A stretch of DNA of 33,100 bases from Alphaproteobacteria bacterium (GTDB lineage: Bacteria > Pseudomonadota > Alphaproteobacteria > JAEULC01): NCBI GenBank assembly GCA_023150455.1, contig JAKLKW010000039.1:1-33100 (forward strand), in the 5' to 3' direction. A program made the position numbers and the translations under genes. Below, piece after piece: positions 25,176-33,100 of this stretch (position 1 is the first letter of the stretch; every line of letters starts with the position of its first letter). The notes under the pieces were generated by a model. That model was not told the DNA's origin. It saw only the letters and a list, made by a program, of their open reading frames with translations, and searched no databases.

Positions 25176-25655
25176 GTGGCCCCTGCCAGCCCAACTTCCG
25201 GTCGCGACCCGACCAAGGCCAAATCGATCCTGATCCTGAACGGGCCCAACCTCAACATGCTCGGCGTGCGCGAGCCGACGATCTACGGCAAAGAAACCTT
25301 GCAGGACCTGATGACGATGGCGGCACGGCGCGCCACCGAGCTCGGCTTCTTGACCGATGCGCGCCAGTCGAACCACGAGGGCGACCTGATCACCTGGATC
25401 CATCAGGCGCGCGGCGAGCACCACGGCATCATCATCAATCCCGCGGGCTACACGCATACGTCGATCGCCATCCTGGACGCGTTGCAGGTGAGCGAGCTGC
25501 CGGTGATCGAGATACACCTGTCGAACATCCACAAGCGCGAGGAGTTCCGCCACCACTCCTATGTCTCCAAGGTGGCGCGCGGCGTGATCTGCGGCTTCGG
25601 CGGCTACGGCTATGTCATGGCGGTCGATGCGATGGCGCGCTTCCTGAAGGAATGA
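25176..25655 (+). CDS. aroQ: 3-dehydroquinate dehydratase, type II
   Basis: AroQ removes water from 3-dehydroquinate in the shikimate pathway; the enzyme is a dodecamer. Motifs are clear: ILILNGPNLNMLGVREPTIYG (with the catalytic Tyr), SNHEGDLITWIHQA, NPAGYTHTSIAILDA and EIHLSNIHKREEFRHHS. From GTG at 25176 it has 159 residues, near the usual 145-155. GAGGA lies nine bases before it. An ATG at 25149 would add nine residues but has no ribosome site. It heads the aroQ-accB-accC-aat operon, seven bases before accB. aroQ-accB-accC is a well-known alphaproteobacterial order. Confidence 0.93.
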   Translation: MAPASPTSGRDPTKAKSILILNGPNLNMLGVREPTIYGKETLQDLMTMAARRATELGFLTDARQSNHEGDLITWIHQARGEHHGIIINPAGYTHTSIAILDALQVSELPVIEIHLSNIHKREEFRHHSYVSKVARGVICGFGGYGYVMAVDAMARFLKE

Positions 25656-25662
25656 CGGGCCG

Positions 25663-26103
25663 ATGCCCAACAAGCTGGACGTCGATCCGAACCTGATCCG
25701 CCGCCTGGCGGCGCTGCTGCAGGAGACGGGCTTGGCCGAGCTCGAGGTGGCGCTGGGCGACCAGCGCGTGCGCGTGCGACGGCCCGAGGCCCAGAACGGC
25801 GTCGTGGTCGCGGGCACCGCCCCGGCCGCCGCGGGCGCGGGCGGCGCGCCGCCGGCGGCATCCGTGCCGGCCGGCGCCGTCACCTCGCCCATGGTCGGCA
25901 CCGTCTATATCGCGCCCGAGCCCGGCGCGGCGCCGTTCGTGTCGGTCGGCGACAAGGTGCAGGCCGGGCAGACGCTGATGATCGTCGAGGCGATGAAGGT
26001 GATGAACCCGATCCCCGCCCCGCGCGCCGGCACGGTGACGCGCATCCTGGTGCGCGACCGCCAGCCGGTCGAGTTCGGCGAGCCGCTGCTGATCCTCGAT
26101 TGA
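25663..26103 (+). CDS. accB: Biotin carboxyl carrier protein of acetyl-CoA carboxylase
   Basis: AccB carries the biotin that is carboxylated by AccC and then used to make malonyl-CoA for fatty acid synthesis. The 146-residue protein has an N-terminal helical part (about 8-40), an Ala/Gly/Pro linker (about 50-70) and the biotinyl domain. That domain starts SPMVGTVYIAPEPGAAPFV and contains EAMKVMN, with the biotinylated Lys at 112. The thumb insertion PEPGAAPFVSVGD is the bacterial AccB type. It starts seven bases after the aroQ stop and is followed by accC after 22 bases. Confidence 0.96.
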   Translation: MPNKLDVDPNLIRRLAALLQETGLAELEVALGDQRVRVRRPEAQNGVVVAGTAPAAAGAGGAPPAASVPAGAVTSPMVGTVYIAPEPGAAPFVSVGDKVQAGQTLMIVEAMKVMNPIPAPRAGTVTRILVRDRQPVEFGEPLLILD

Positions 26104-26125
26104 GCACGCAACCAGGCGCCGCGGC

Positions 26126-27465
<1,340 letters not shown>

Positions 27466-27469
<4 letters not shown>

Positions 27470-28140
27470 TCGCCGCGACCAAGAGCATCGATCGGATCAC
27501 GCCGGAGATCCTGCTGCGCGCCTATGCCGTCGGGCTGTTCCCGATGGCCGAGAGCCGCGACGACACGACGTTGTTCTGGGTCGACCCGCACGCACGCGGC
27601 GTGCTGCCGCTCGACCGCTTCCACCTGCCCAAGCGCCTGAAGCGCCTGCTGCGCCAGGGCCGCTTCGAGCCGCGCTGCGACACCGCCTTCGCCGACGTGC
27701 TCGACGGCTGCGCCGAGCCGACCGAGCGGCGGCCCGACACCTGGATCAACAGCGAGATCCGCGACCTGTACCTGGCGCTGTTCAACATGGGGCACGCGCA
27801 CAGCATCGAGTGCTGGCGCGAAGGCCGGCTGGCGGGCGGCCTCTACGGCGTGGCGCTGGGCGGCGCCTTCTTCGGCGAGAGCATGTTCAGCCGCGAGCCC
27901 GACGCCAGCAAGATCGCGCTCGCGCACCTGGTCGCGCGGCTCAGGCGCGGCGGCTTCACCCTGCTCGACACCCAGTTCGTGACGGACCACCTGAAGCGCT
28001 TCGGCGCCATCGAGGTGCCGCGCGCCGAGTACCGCGCCATGCTGTCGCAGGCGCTGTCGGTCCTGGCGCAGTTCCCGCGCGAGCTCGACGGCAAGGTCGA
28101 GGACTGGCTGCCGGCGGACGATGGCGGGGCGGAAGGGTAG
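27466..28140 (+). CDS. aat: Leucyl/phenylalanyl-tRNA--protein transferase
   Basis: Aat adds Leu or Phe from aminoacyl-tRNA to the N-terminal Lys or Arg of proteins, marking them for ClpS-ClpAP degradation. The 224-residue protein shows [61 protein letters not shown] (split: [11 protein letters not shown], then [10 protein letters not shown]), [18 protein letters not shown] and [16 protein letters not shown]. It starts at GTG 27466, overlapping the accC stop as GTGA. GGAGG lies three bases before it. Last gene of the operon; it converges with the vapC gene. Confidence 0.95.
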
Positions 28141-28163
28141 CGGGACGAGCGCCTTTCAACCGT

Positions 28164-28574
28164 TCAAGCCGCCGTCCAATCTTCCATTCTCAGCCCCGGC
28201 ACGCGCAAGAGCTCCCGCATATTCGCTGTCACCAGCAGCGCGCCCCGCCGGCGTGCCTGGGCGGCGATCAAGATGTCATACGGGCCGATCGGCGCGCCGA
28301 CTCGCTCGAGTTCCGCGCGGATCTCGCTGGCCTCCTGGGCATCCTCCGGCTCGAAGGGCCAGAGCGCGATGTCCAGCGTCAGGAACGCAGCCAGTATCGC
28401 GGCATTCTCGCGAGGCCTGGCGCTTTTCCTGATCCCGTAGCGCAGCTCGGACAAGACGACCGTCGGCATGCCGATCGGGACGCCATCGGCGAGGGCCGTC
28501 TCCAGTTTCCGCTGAACTTCGGGTCTGCGCCGATTGATGGCGGCAATAGCGGTATTCGTGTCGAGGCAGATCAT
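28164..28574 (-). CDS. VapC-type PIN-domain toxin
   Basis: A 136-residue PIN-domain ribonuclease. The acidic active-site residues are in place: Asp 5 (MICLDTN), Glu 43 (LSELRYG) and Asp 100 (PIGPYDILIAAQA). The late TANMRELLRVPGLRMEDW matches the family ending. VapC toxins cleave tRNA or rRNA when freed from VapB. The start overlaps the antitoxin stop by four bases (ATGA), the usual VapBC layout. No truncation is seen, so it looks functional. RNA target unknown. Confidence 0.92.
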   Translation of the reverse strand: MICLDTNTAIAAINRRRPEVQRKLETALADGVPIGMPTVVLSELRYGIRKSARPRENAAILAAFLTLDIALWPFEPEDAQEASEIRAELERVGAPIGPYDILIAAQARRRGALLVTANMRELLRVPGLRMEDWTAA

Positions 28575-28837
28575 CGACCGAACGACACGTCGTCGGGCGC
28601 CGGCATCGGCGGCTGCTCGGGCCGGCCGTCGGGCAGGAAATCGTCGCCGCCCAATCGCCTGATCTCGGCGAATACCGCCTTTATGTCTTCTGCGCTGCGT
28701 TGCATCGGCTCCAACAAGACGCCGCGCCCGAGCCTGCGCACGCGTACTTCCTTGCCCGGCAGGCGAAATTCCTTCGGCAGCCGAACGGCTTGGCTACCGC
28801 CATGCTTGAACAGCTTGGCTGTTTCGAATTCGCTCAT
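28571..28837 (-). CDS. VapB-type antitoxin (AbrB/SpoVT fold)
   Basis: An 88-residue protein. The N-terminal AbrB-like DNA-binding fold is at about 4-45 (TAKLFKHGGSQAVRLPKEFRLPG), and a Pro-rich tail (PEQPPMPAPDD) should wrap the VapC toxin. ATG at 28837 is chosen over the upstream open frame because the family begins there. A GGGG stretch lies directly upstream, though a clear ribosome site is lacking. Direct and inverted repeats in front of it fit autoregulation. Confidence 0.9.
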   Translation of the reverse strand: MSEFETAKLFKHGGSQAVRLPKEFRLPGKEVRVRRLGRGVLLEPMQRSAEDIKAVFAEIRRLGGDDFLPDGRPEQPPMPAPDDVSFGR

Positions 28838-28846
28838 GGGGAAATT

Positions 28847-28898
28847 CCACGTCGCCGACGATGTGGATACACATAGTAGATACACGTATTGCCGACAA
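28847..28898 (-). promoter_or_regulatory. vapBC promoter and operator repeats
   Basis: A weak promoter on the minus strand: TTGTCG (28893-28898), a 17-base spacer and TATGTG (28870-28875). Overlapping it on the plus strand are direct repeats GATACAC (28866-28872 and 28879-28885, period 13). Just downstream is an inverted repeat, CCACGTCG (28847-28854) and CGATGTGG (28859-28866), with one mismatch. The repeats are likely VapBC binding sites. Confidence 0.5.
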
Positions 28899-28947
28899 GT
28901 GCTGCCCGGCGAGCCTACGCGCGGGTCCACTTTCGCGGCGTCGGGGA

Positions 28948-28983
28948 TGGCTCTATCGAGCCACTTGCATGCCTCGGCGAGGC
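28948..28983 (-). terminator. Hairpins downstream of dsbA
   Basis: TGGCTC (28948-28953) pairs with GAGCCA (28958-28963), and GCCTC (28971-28975) with GAGGC (28979-28983). They follow the dsbA-type stop codon on the minus strand. No T-run follows, so termination here is only a guess. Confidence 0.3.
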
Positions 28984-29002
28984 GGCGGGGCGCGTCAGTC
29001 CC

Positions 29003-29749
29003 CTACTTCTTCCGCGCCTGCGCGATGAGCTTCTCGAGGTTGTCGGTATCGATCGCGCCGGGGACGAGCTGGTCGCCGATGATGAAGGCGGGGGTGCCGC
29101 GGATGTTGAGCTCCTCGGCGAGGTCGGTGTTCTTCTCGAGGATGCGGCTGATCTCGGGCGAGGCCATGTCCTTCTTCAGCTTCTCGACGTCGAGGCCGAC
29201 GCCGGCGGCGATGCGCATGGTGACGGCGTCGGTCAGGCGCTCCTTCACGTTCATCAGCGCGATGTGGAACTCGAGATACTTGCCCTGGCGCTGCGCGGCG
29301 AGCGCGGCGCGCGAGGCGAACACCGACTCGGGCCCGAGGATCGGCAGCTCCTTGAACACGACCTTGACCTTGCCGTCCTTCTTCGCGGTCTGGATCACGC
29401 GCTCGGCCACCGACTTGCAGTAGGGGCAGCGGTAGTCGAAGAACTCGACCACCGCCACGTCGCCGTCGGGATTGCCGGCCACCGGCGCGGTCGGGTCCTT
29501 GACGATCTCGTCGCGCTTTTCCTTGACCGCCTTCAGGGCCTTGGTCTGCGCCTCGGCCTCCTCCTGGCGGCGCAGGTCCTGCAGCGCGTCGAGGATCAGG
29601 CGCGGCTGCTCCTTGATGATGCGCCGGACGATGTCCTCGACCTGCTTCTGCTGGTCGGGCGTGAGCGTGCCTTGCGCGAAGGCGCCGGGCGCCGCGAGCG
29701 CCAGCGCCGCGGCCAAGCCCAGCGCGCCCAGGACGTGACGAATGCGCAT
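29003..29749 (-). CDS. Periplasmic DsbA-family thiol-disulfide oxidoreductase
   Basis: A 248-residue secreted thioredoxin-fold protein. Residues 1-25 form a signal peptide ending AFA-Q. A helical, charged segment (about 30-85) precedes the fold. The redox motif CPYC is at 108-111 (FDYRCPYCKS), and the cis-Pro loop is RGTPAFIIGDQLVPG. The N-terminal helix resembles the dimerisation stalk of ScsC/Com1-like DsbA proteins, which often act as disulfide isomerases, so that is a possible role. ATG at 29749 has AAAGGA ten bases upstream. It lies 26 bases after the M48 protease gene on the same strand and may share its transcript. Confidence 0.92.
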   Translation of the reverse strand: MRIRHVLGALGLAAALALAAPGAFAQGTLTPDQQKQVEDIVRRIIKEQPRLILDALQDLRRQEEAEAQTKALKAVKEKRDEIVKDPTAPVAGNPDGDVAVVEFFDYRCPYCKSVAERVIQTAKKDGKVKVVFKELPILGPESVFASRAALAAQRQGKYLEFHIALMNVKERLTDAVTMRIAAGVGLDVEKLKKDMASPEISRILEKNTDLAEELNIRGTPAFIIGDQLVPGAIDTDNLEKLIAQARKK

Positions 29750-29775
29750 CGGGGAGATTCCTTTCGAGCTTGTCG

Positions 29776-31128
29776 TCAGTTGTTGTTGCGCTTGGCCATT
29801 TCCTGGCGCGCCTGCTGCTGCAGGTCCTGCACGCGCAGGTAGGGCGGCGAGCCGACCGCCAGCAGGCGCTCCGCACGCTGCGCCTGGCCCAGCGCCACGC
29901 GGTAGTCGCCGCGCAGAAGCGCCTCCTCGGCCAGCGCCAGGGCGGCCATGCCGATGTTGCCGGTGCGGCCCTGGGCGATGGCGAGCTGGCGCCAGGCCAT
30001 GGGGTTCTCGTTCTCCTGGCGCAGCGCCTCGTTGAGATGGGCGATGGCGCTCTTGTCCAGCTCGGGCCGGTTGAGCTCGATCTGCGCGCGCGCGAGGTCG
30101 ATGCGGATCAGGCCCGACTTGGGCAGGAGCTGCACCGCCTTCTCGTAGGCCGGCAGCGCCTCGGCCGCGCGCCCGTTCTCGAACAGCGTCTGTCCCTTGA
30201 GCTCCCAGAAGAACGGGTCGTCGGGCTGCTCGCGGATCAGGCCGTCGATCGTCGCCAGCGCCTTGGGCAGGTCGGGCTTGCGATAGAGCGCGACGGCGCG
30301 GGCATAGCGCGCCTCGACCGAGCGGTCGTCCTCCTTGTAGACGGTCAGCGTGCGCTGGGTCGGCTCGATGAAGCCGAACAGCTTGGCGCGCATGCGCTTG
30401 TGCATGACCACCCATTCCGGCGGCAGCGGCGCGTCGGAGTAGCGCGAGCTCGCGACCCAGTTCTTCACGAACTCCATGCGCTCCTTGGTGAGCGGGTGGG
30501 TGCGCACGTAGGGATCCTGGCGCGAGGTGACCATCAGCTCCTGGCCCGACAGGATCTGGAAGAACTCGTACAGGCCCTTCGAGGAGATGCCGTTCTGCTC
30601 CATGAAGTTGACGCCCGCCTGGTCGGCCGAGGCTTCCTGCGTGCGCGTGTAGCTGAGCAGGTTGCGCTCGGCCGCGGTCATGCCCGCGCCGACGCCGGCG
30701 ACCGCCACGTCCGGCCGGCCCGCCGCGACGCCGGCGGCGATGCCGGCGAGCAGCGACAGGATCGCCGTGGCGGTCGCGCCCTTCAGCGCGTCCTGCAGGC
30801 GCGCGAGATGCCCGCCGGCGATGTGGCCGGTCTCGTGCGCGATCACGCCGATCACCTGCCCGGCGTGGTCGGCGCGCAGCAACAGGCCGGTGTTGAGGAA
30901 CAGGTTCTGGCCGCCGGCGACGAAGGCGTTGATGCGCCTGTCGTTGACCAGGATGATGCGCACGTCGTCGGGAACCAGGCCCGCGGCCTCGAACAGTGGC
31001 GTGGCCCAGACCCGGATGGTATTTTCGATCTCCGCGTCGCGGATGAGCGCGATGGCATGCGCCGGCGCGGGCGCGACGGCGCTCGCCAGCGCGCCGGTCA
31101 ACGACATCGCCAGTGCCACGGACCTCAT
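29776..31128 (-). CDS. Periplasmic M48-family metalloprotease with TPR repeats (BepA-like)
   Basis: A zinc protease of 450 residues from ATG 31128. A signal peptide (1-25, ending AHA) leads to ALIRDAEIENTIR, the family start. HETGH (98-102) is the zinc site and Glu 165 in TQEASAD the third ligand. A hydrophobic Ala/Gly stretch lies at 118-150. Tetratricopeptide-like repeats fill about 290-430 (ALATIDGLIREQPDDPFFWE, then ALPAYEKAVQLLPKSGLIR). This is the BepA/LoiP layout, used in outer-membrane protein assembly and quality control. ATG at 31200 and GTG at 31239 are in frame but give an atypically long n-region. A TATAAT (31217-31222, minus) suggests a nearby promoter. Confidence 0.92.
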   Translation of the reverse strand: MRSVALAMSLTGALASAVAPAPAHAIALIRDAEIENTIRVWATPLFEAAGLVPDDVRIILVNDRRINAFVAGGQNLFLNTGLLLRADHAGQVIGVIAHETGHIAGGHLARLQDALKGATATAILSLLAGIAAGVAAGRPDVAVAGVGAGMTAAERNLLSYTRTQEASADQAGVNFMEQNGISSKGLYEFFQILSGQELMVTSRQDPYVRTHPLTKERMEFVKNWVASSRYSDAPLPPEWVVMHKRMRAKLFGFIEPTQRTLTVYKEDDRSVEARYARAVALYRKPDLPKALATIDGLIREQPDDPFFWELKGQTLFENGRAAEALPAYEKAVQLLPKSGLIRIDLARAQIELNRPELDKSAIAHLNEALRQENENPMAWRQLAIAQGRTGNIGMAALALAEEALLRGDYRVALGQAQRAERLLAVGSPPYLRVQDLQQQARQEMAKRNNN

Positions 31129-31216
31129 GCTTCGCCGCAACGATCGTTCCTCGCCGTTCCGCCGCCGCCATCCGATCCGCGCCCGCGGCGAATCGTCCAT
31201 CGTCGCATCGCCCGAG

Positions 31217-31222
31217 ATTATA
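31217..31222 (-). promoter_or_regulatory. Possible -10 box of the M48-dsbA operon
   Basis: A perfect TATAAT on the minus strand, 88 bases before ATG 31128. No good -35 is seen at 16-18 bases (TCGCCT at 17), so an activator would be needed if it is used. Confidence 0.35.
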
Positions 31223-31266
31223 GGGTCGCTGCCGGTCACAGGCGACTCACGATTGGCTTAACGCGC

Positions 31267-32451
31267 ATGGCGCCGAAGACGTCCTCCCTCAAAGTGTCCA
31301 AGCGGGGCGCCGTGCCGCCGTTCATCGTCATGGACGTGCTGCGCGCCGCCAACGAGCGCGCCGCCGCCGGCCATGCGGTCTACCACCTCGAGGTCGGCCA
31401 GCCCTCGACCCCCGCGCCGCGCGGCGTGATCGAGGCCGCGCGGCGCGCGCTGGATCTGGACAAGCTCGGCTACACCGAGGCGCTCGGCATCCCGGCGCTG
31501 CGCCGGCGCATCGCCGGGCACTACCGCGAATGGTACGGCGCGGACCTGGACCCCGAGCGCGTGGTCGTAACGCCAGGCTCCTCCGGCGCGTTCCTGCTCG
31601 CCTTCCTTTCGGCCTTCGACGCGGGCGATCGCGTCGCGCTGGCGGCGCCTGGCTACCCCGCCTATCGCAACATCCTCGCCGCGCTCGGCATCGAGCCGGT
31701 GCTGCTGCCGGTCGGCGCCAACACGCGCTTCCAGCCGACCGCCGAGCTGATCGCGGGCCTGCCCGGCCGCATCGACGGGCTGATCGTCGCCAGCCCCTCG
31801 AACCCGACCGGCACGATGCTCGACCGCGCCACGCTGGCGTCGCTGGCCGAGCACTGCCGGCGCCGCGGCATCCGCTTCGTGTCCGACGAGATCTATCACG
31901 GCATCGTCTACGGCGACGCGGCGACCAGCGCGCTCGAGGTCGCCGGCGACGCGATCGTGGTCAACAGCTTCTCCAAGTACTTCTCCATGACCGGCTGGCG
32001 GCTGGGCTGGCTCGTGCTGCCGCCCGACCTGGTGCGGCCGGTCGAATGCCTGGCGCAGAACCTGTTCATCTCGCCGCCCAGCCTGTCGCAGCACGCCGCC
32101 GTCGCCGCCTTCGACTGCCACGGCGAGCTCCGCCGCAACGTCGAGCGCTACGCCCAGAACCGTGCGCTCCTGCTCGACCGCCTGCCGCGCGCGGGGTTCC
32201 AGCGCATCGCGCCGTCGGACGGCGCCTTCTACCTCTACGCCGTGGTCGACCATCTGACCTCCGACAGCCACGATTTCTGCCGCCGCATGCTTGCCGAGAC
32301 CGGTGTCGCCGCCACGCCCGGCACCGATTTCGATCCCAAGCGCGGCCACCGCTTCGTGCGCTTCTCCTTCGCCGGCGCGACCGCGGACATGGCGGAAGCG
32401 GCCGAGCGGCTGGAGCGGTGGCTGGCTGCGGCGAGCGGCCCCGGTCGCTAG
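31267..32451 (+). CDS. Class I/II PLP-dependent aminotransferase
   Basis: A 394-residue aspartate-aminotransferase-fold enzyme. PLP sites are clear: TPGSSGAFLLAF (102-113), APGYPAYRN (127-135), ASPSNPTGTM (175-184), SDEIYHG (206-212) and SFSKYFSMTGWRLGW with the PLP Lys at 237. The C-terminal Arg that binds the substrate carboxylate lies in HRFVRFSFAG. The substrate amino acid cannot be told: aspartate, aromatic or alanine-type enzymes share these motifs. ATG 31267 lacks a ribosome site, and the frame is open far upstream as a shadow of the M48 gene. It diverges from the M48 gene and converges with the RNase E gene. Confidence 0.93.
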   Translation: MAPKTSSLKVSKRGAVPPFIVMDVLRAANERAAAGHAVYHLEVGQPSTPAPRGVIEAARRALDLDKLGYTEALGIPALRRRIAGHYREWYGADLDPERVVVTPGSSGAFLLAFLSAFDAGDRVALAAPGYPAYRNILAALGIEPVLLPVGANTRFQPTAELIAGLPGRIDGLIVASPSNPTGTMLDRATLASLAEHCRRRGIRFVSDEIYHGIVYGDAATSALEVAGDAIVVNSFSKYFSMTGWRLGWLVLPPDLVRPVECLAQNLFISPPSLSQHAAVAAFDCHGELRRNVERYAQNRALLLDRLPRAGFQRIAPSDGAFYLYAVVDHLTSDSHDFCRRMLAETGVAATPGTDFDPKRGHRFVRFSFAGATADMAEAAERLERWLAAASGPGR

Positions 32452-32521
32452 TCGCGCCTCCCTCGCGGAAGGGCGGACCGCAAAAGCAGCGAAAGCCGCA
32501 AGCTGCCGTACCGGATGCGCG

Positions 32522-33100
32522 TCAACCCTGCGTCAGGCGCTGCCACCAGCCGCGGCGCGAGGCCGGCTTCGGCGTCGTCTCGTCGACCACGATGACGTTG
32601 GCCGGCGCGCTCGATGCCGGCGCGGGCCGTGCCGGCGCCGCGCTGGGCGCGGACGGCGGCTCGACGACCGAGACCGGCGCAGCGGGTGCCGTCGGCGCGG
32701 CGGGGACGACCGGCTCGACCGGTGGCGGCTCGGCTTCCGCGGTGCGCGCATGCGGCCAGACCTCGGCTTGCTCGCGCTGCGGCGGCGCCTCGGTGACCTG
32801 GACCTCGTCCGCGGGATCGCGCGGCCATGCCGGCGCATCGTCGTGCAGGGGCGCGGACGGTTCCTCGGCACGCGGCGGCCCGGCGCCCATCTCCTCGACG
32901 CCGGCCTCCTCCCCGCGCGACTCGCCGTCCATGGCGCCCTCGGCCGCGCCCTCGAGCGGCAGTTCGCCTCCCTCGCGCCGGCCGCGCCGGCGGCCGCCGC
33001 GACGGCCGCGCCGGCGCCGGCGACGCTCGCCGCCCTCGGCACCCGACTCGCCCGGCTCACGCGCTTCGGCGGCTTCGGCCGGCGGCGCTTCCTCCGCGCC
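32522..33100 (-). CDS. rne: Ribonuclease E, C-terminal part
   Basis: Cut by the window edge: the last 192 codons are visible, with TGA at 32522-32524. The visible start is Glu/Ala-rich, then comes an Arg-Gly block ([18 protein letters not shown], near window residues 25-42), a long Pro/Ala/Glu-rich disordered region, and the ending SRRGWWQRLTQG. The Arg-rich RNA-binding block and the RGWWQR terminus are typical of alphaproteobacterial RNase E, the membrane-associated endonuclease that scaffolds the degradosome. No catalytic part lies in the window, so the call rests on this tail and is probable, not certain. ATG at 32932 is internal. The gene converges with the aminotransferase gene (70-base gap). 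Confidence 0.8.
   Translation of the reverse strand, partial: GAEEAPPAEAAEAREPGESGAEGGERRRRRRGRRGGRRRGRREGGELPLEGAAEGAMDGESRGEEAGVEEMGAGPPRAEEPSAPLHDDAPAWPRDPADEVQVTEAPPQREQAEVWPHARTAEAEPPPVEPVVPAAPTAPAAPVSVVEPPSAPSAAPARPAPASSAPANVIVVDETTPKPASRRGWWQRLTQG

Overview
The window is a gene-dense, very GC-rich stretch of bacterial chromosome. The gene content points to an alphaproteobacterium, probably close to Rhodospirillales. The pointers are the three-subunit proton-pumping transhydrogenase (pntAA-pntAB-pntB), a DUF1476 protein (the F1-ATPase zeta inhibitor seen in alphaproteobacteria), a COQ9-family protein, the purC-purS-purQ-purL-bolA-grxD order, an Arg-rich RNase E C-terminus and a compact homogentisate operon. 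This rests on family recognition and gene order, not on a database search. I see no rRNA, tRNA, CRISPR array, IS element or prophage. No gene-free gap exceeds about 300 bases.

Layout. 1-1663: the N-terminus of a secreted Pro/Ala-rich protein and suhB, both minus. 1846-4359: purE-purK and an FkbM-type methyltransferase, plus. 4372-6711: def, coq9-like and a metallo-beta-lactamase-fold hydrolase, a tightly coupled minus-strand operon read from def. 6904-7189: rpsU with a strong terminator. 7408-11109: a Uma2-family gene and pntAA-pntAB-pntB, minus. 11359-11967: dedA, plus. 11978-18164: the minus-strand block purC-purS-purQ-[higB-higA]-purL-bolA-grxD-SDR. 18325-19487: an NRDE (TANGO2-like) gene diverging from the DUF1476 gene. 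19509-24458: a tyrosine/homogentisate catabolic operon (hppD-hmgA-fah-VOC-maiA, minus), diverging from a marR regulator at 24523. 25176-28140: aroQ-accB-accC-aat, plus. 28164-28837: a vapBC toxin-antitoxin pair, minus. 29003-31128: dsbA and an M48 protease, minus. 31267-32451: a class I aminotransferase, plus. 32522-33100: the C-terminus of RNase E, minus.

How the genes work together. Two purine loci cover FGAR amidation (PurSQL), AIR carboxylation (PurK, PurE) and SAICAR synthesis (PurC). HppD, HmgA, MaiA and the FAH hydrolase form a complete route from 4-hydroxyphenylpyruvate to fumarate and acetoacetate. The divergent MarR is placed to control that route through a palindrome shared by both promoters. 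BolA and the CGFS glutaredoxin are a known iron-sulfur/iron-sensing pair. AccB and AccC form the biotin carboxylase half of acetyl-CoA carboxylase.

The most unusual feature is a HigB/HigA-type toxin-antitoxin pair of lower GC. It sits inside the essential purine operon between purQ and purL. It carries its own near-consensus promoter and palindromic operator, and its antitoxin stop codon overlaps the purL start. Other points of interest are an SDR protein lacking the canonical catalytic residues, several genes whose -10 box lies only 5-8 bases before the start codon (probable leaderless transcripts), and a composite palindromic repeat inside the homogentisate operon. Otherwise this is mostly ordinary core genome. 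I found no convincing multi-gene system that is wholly new.
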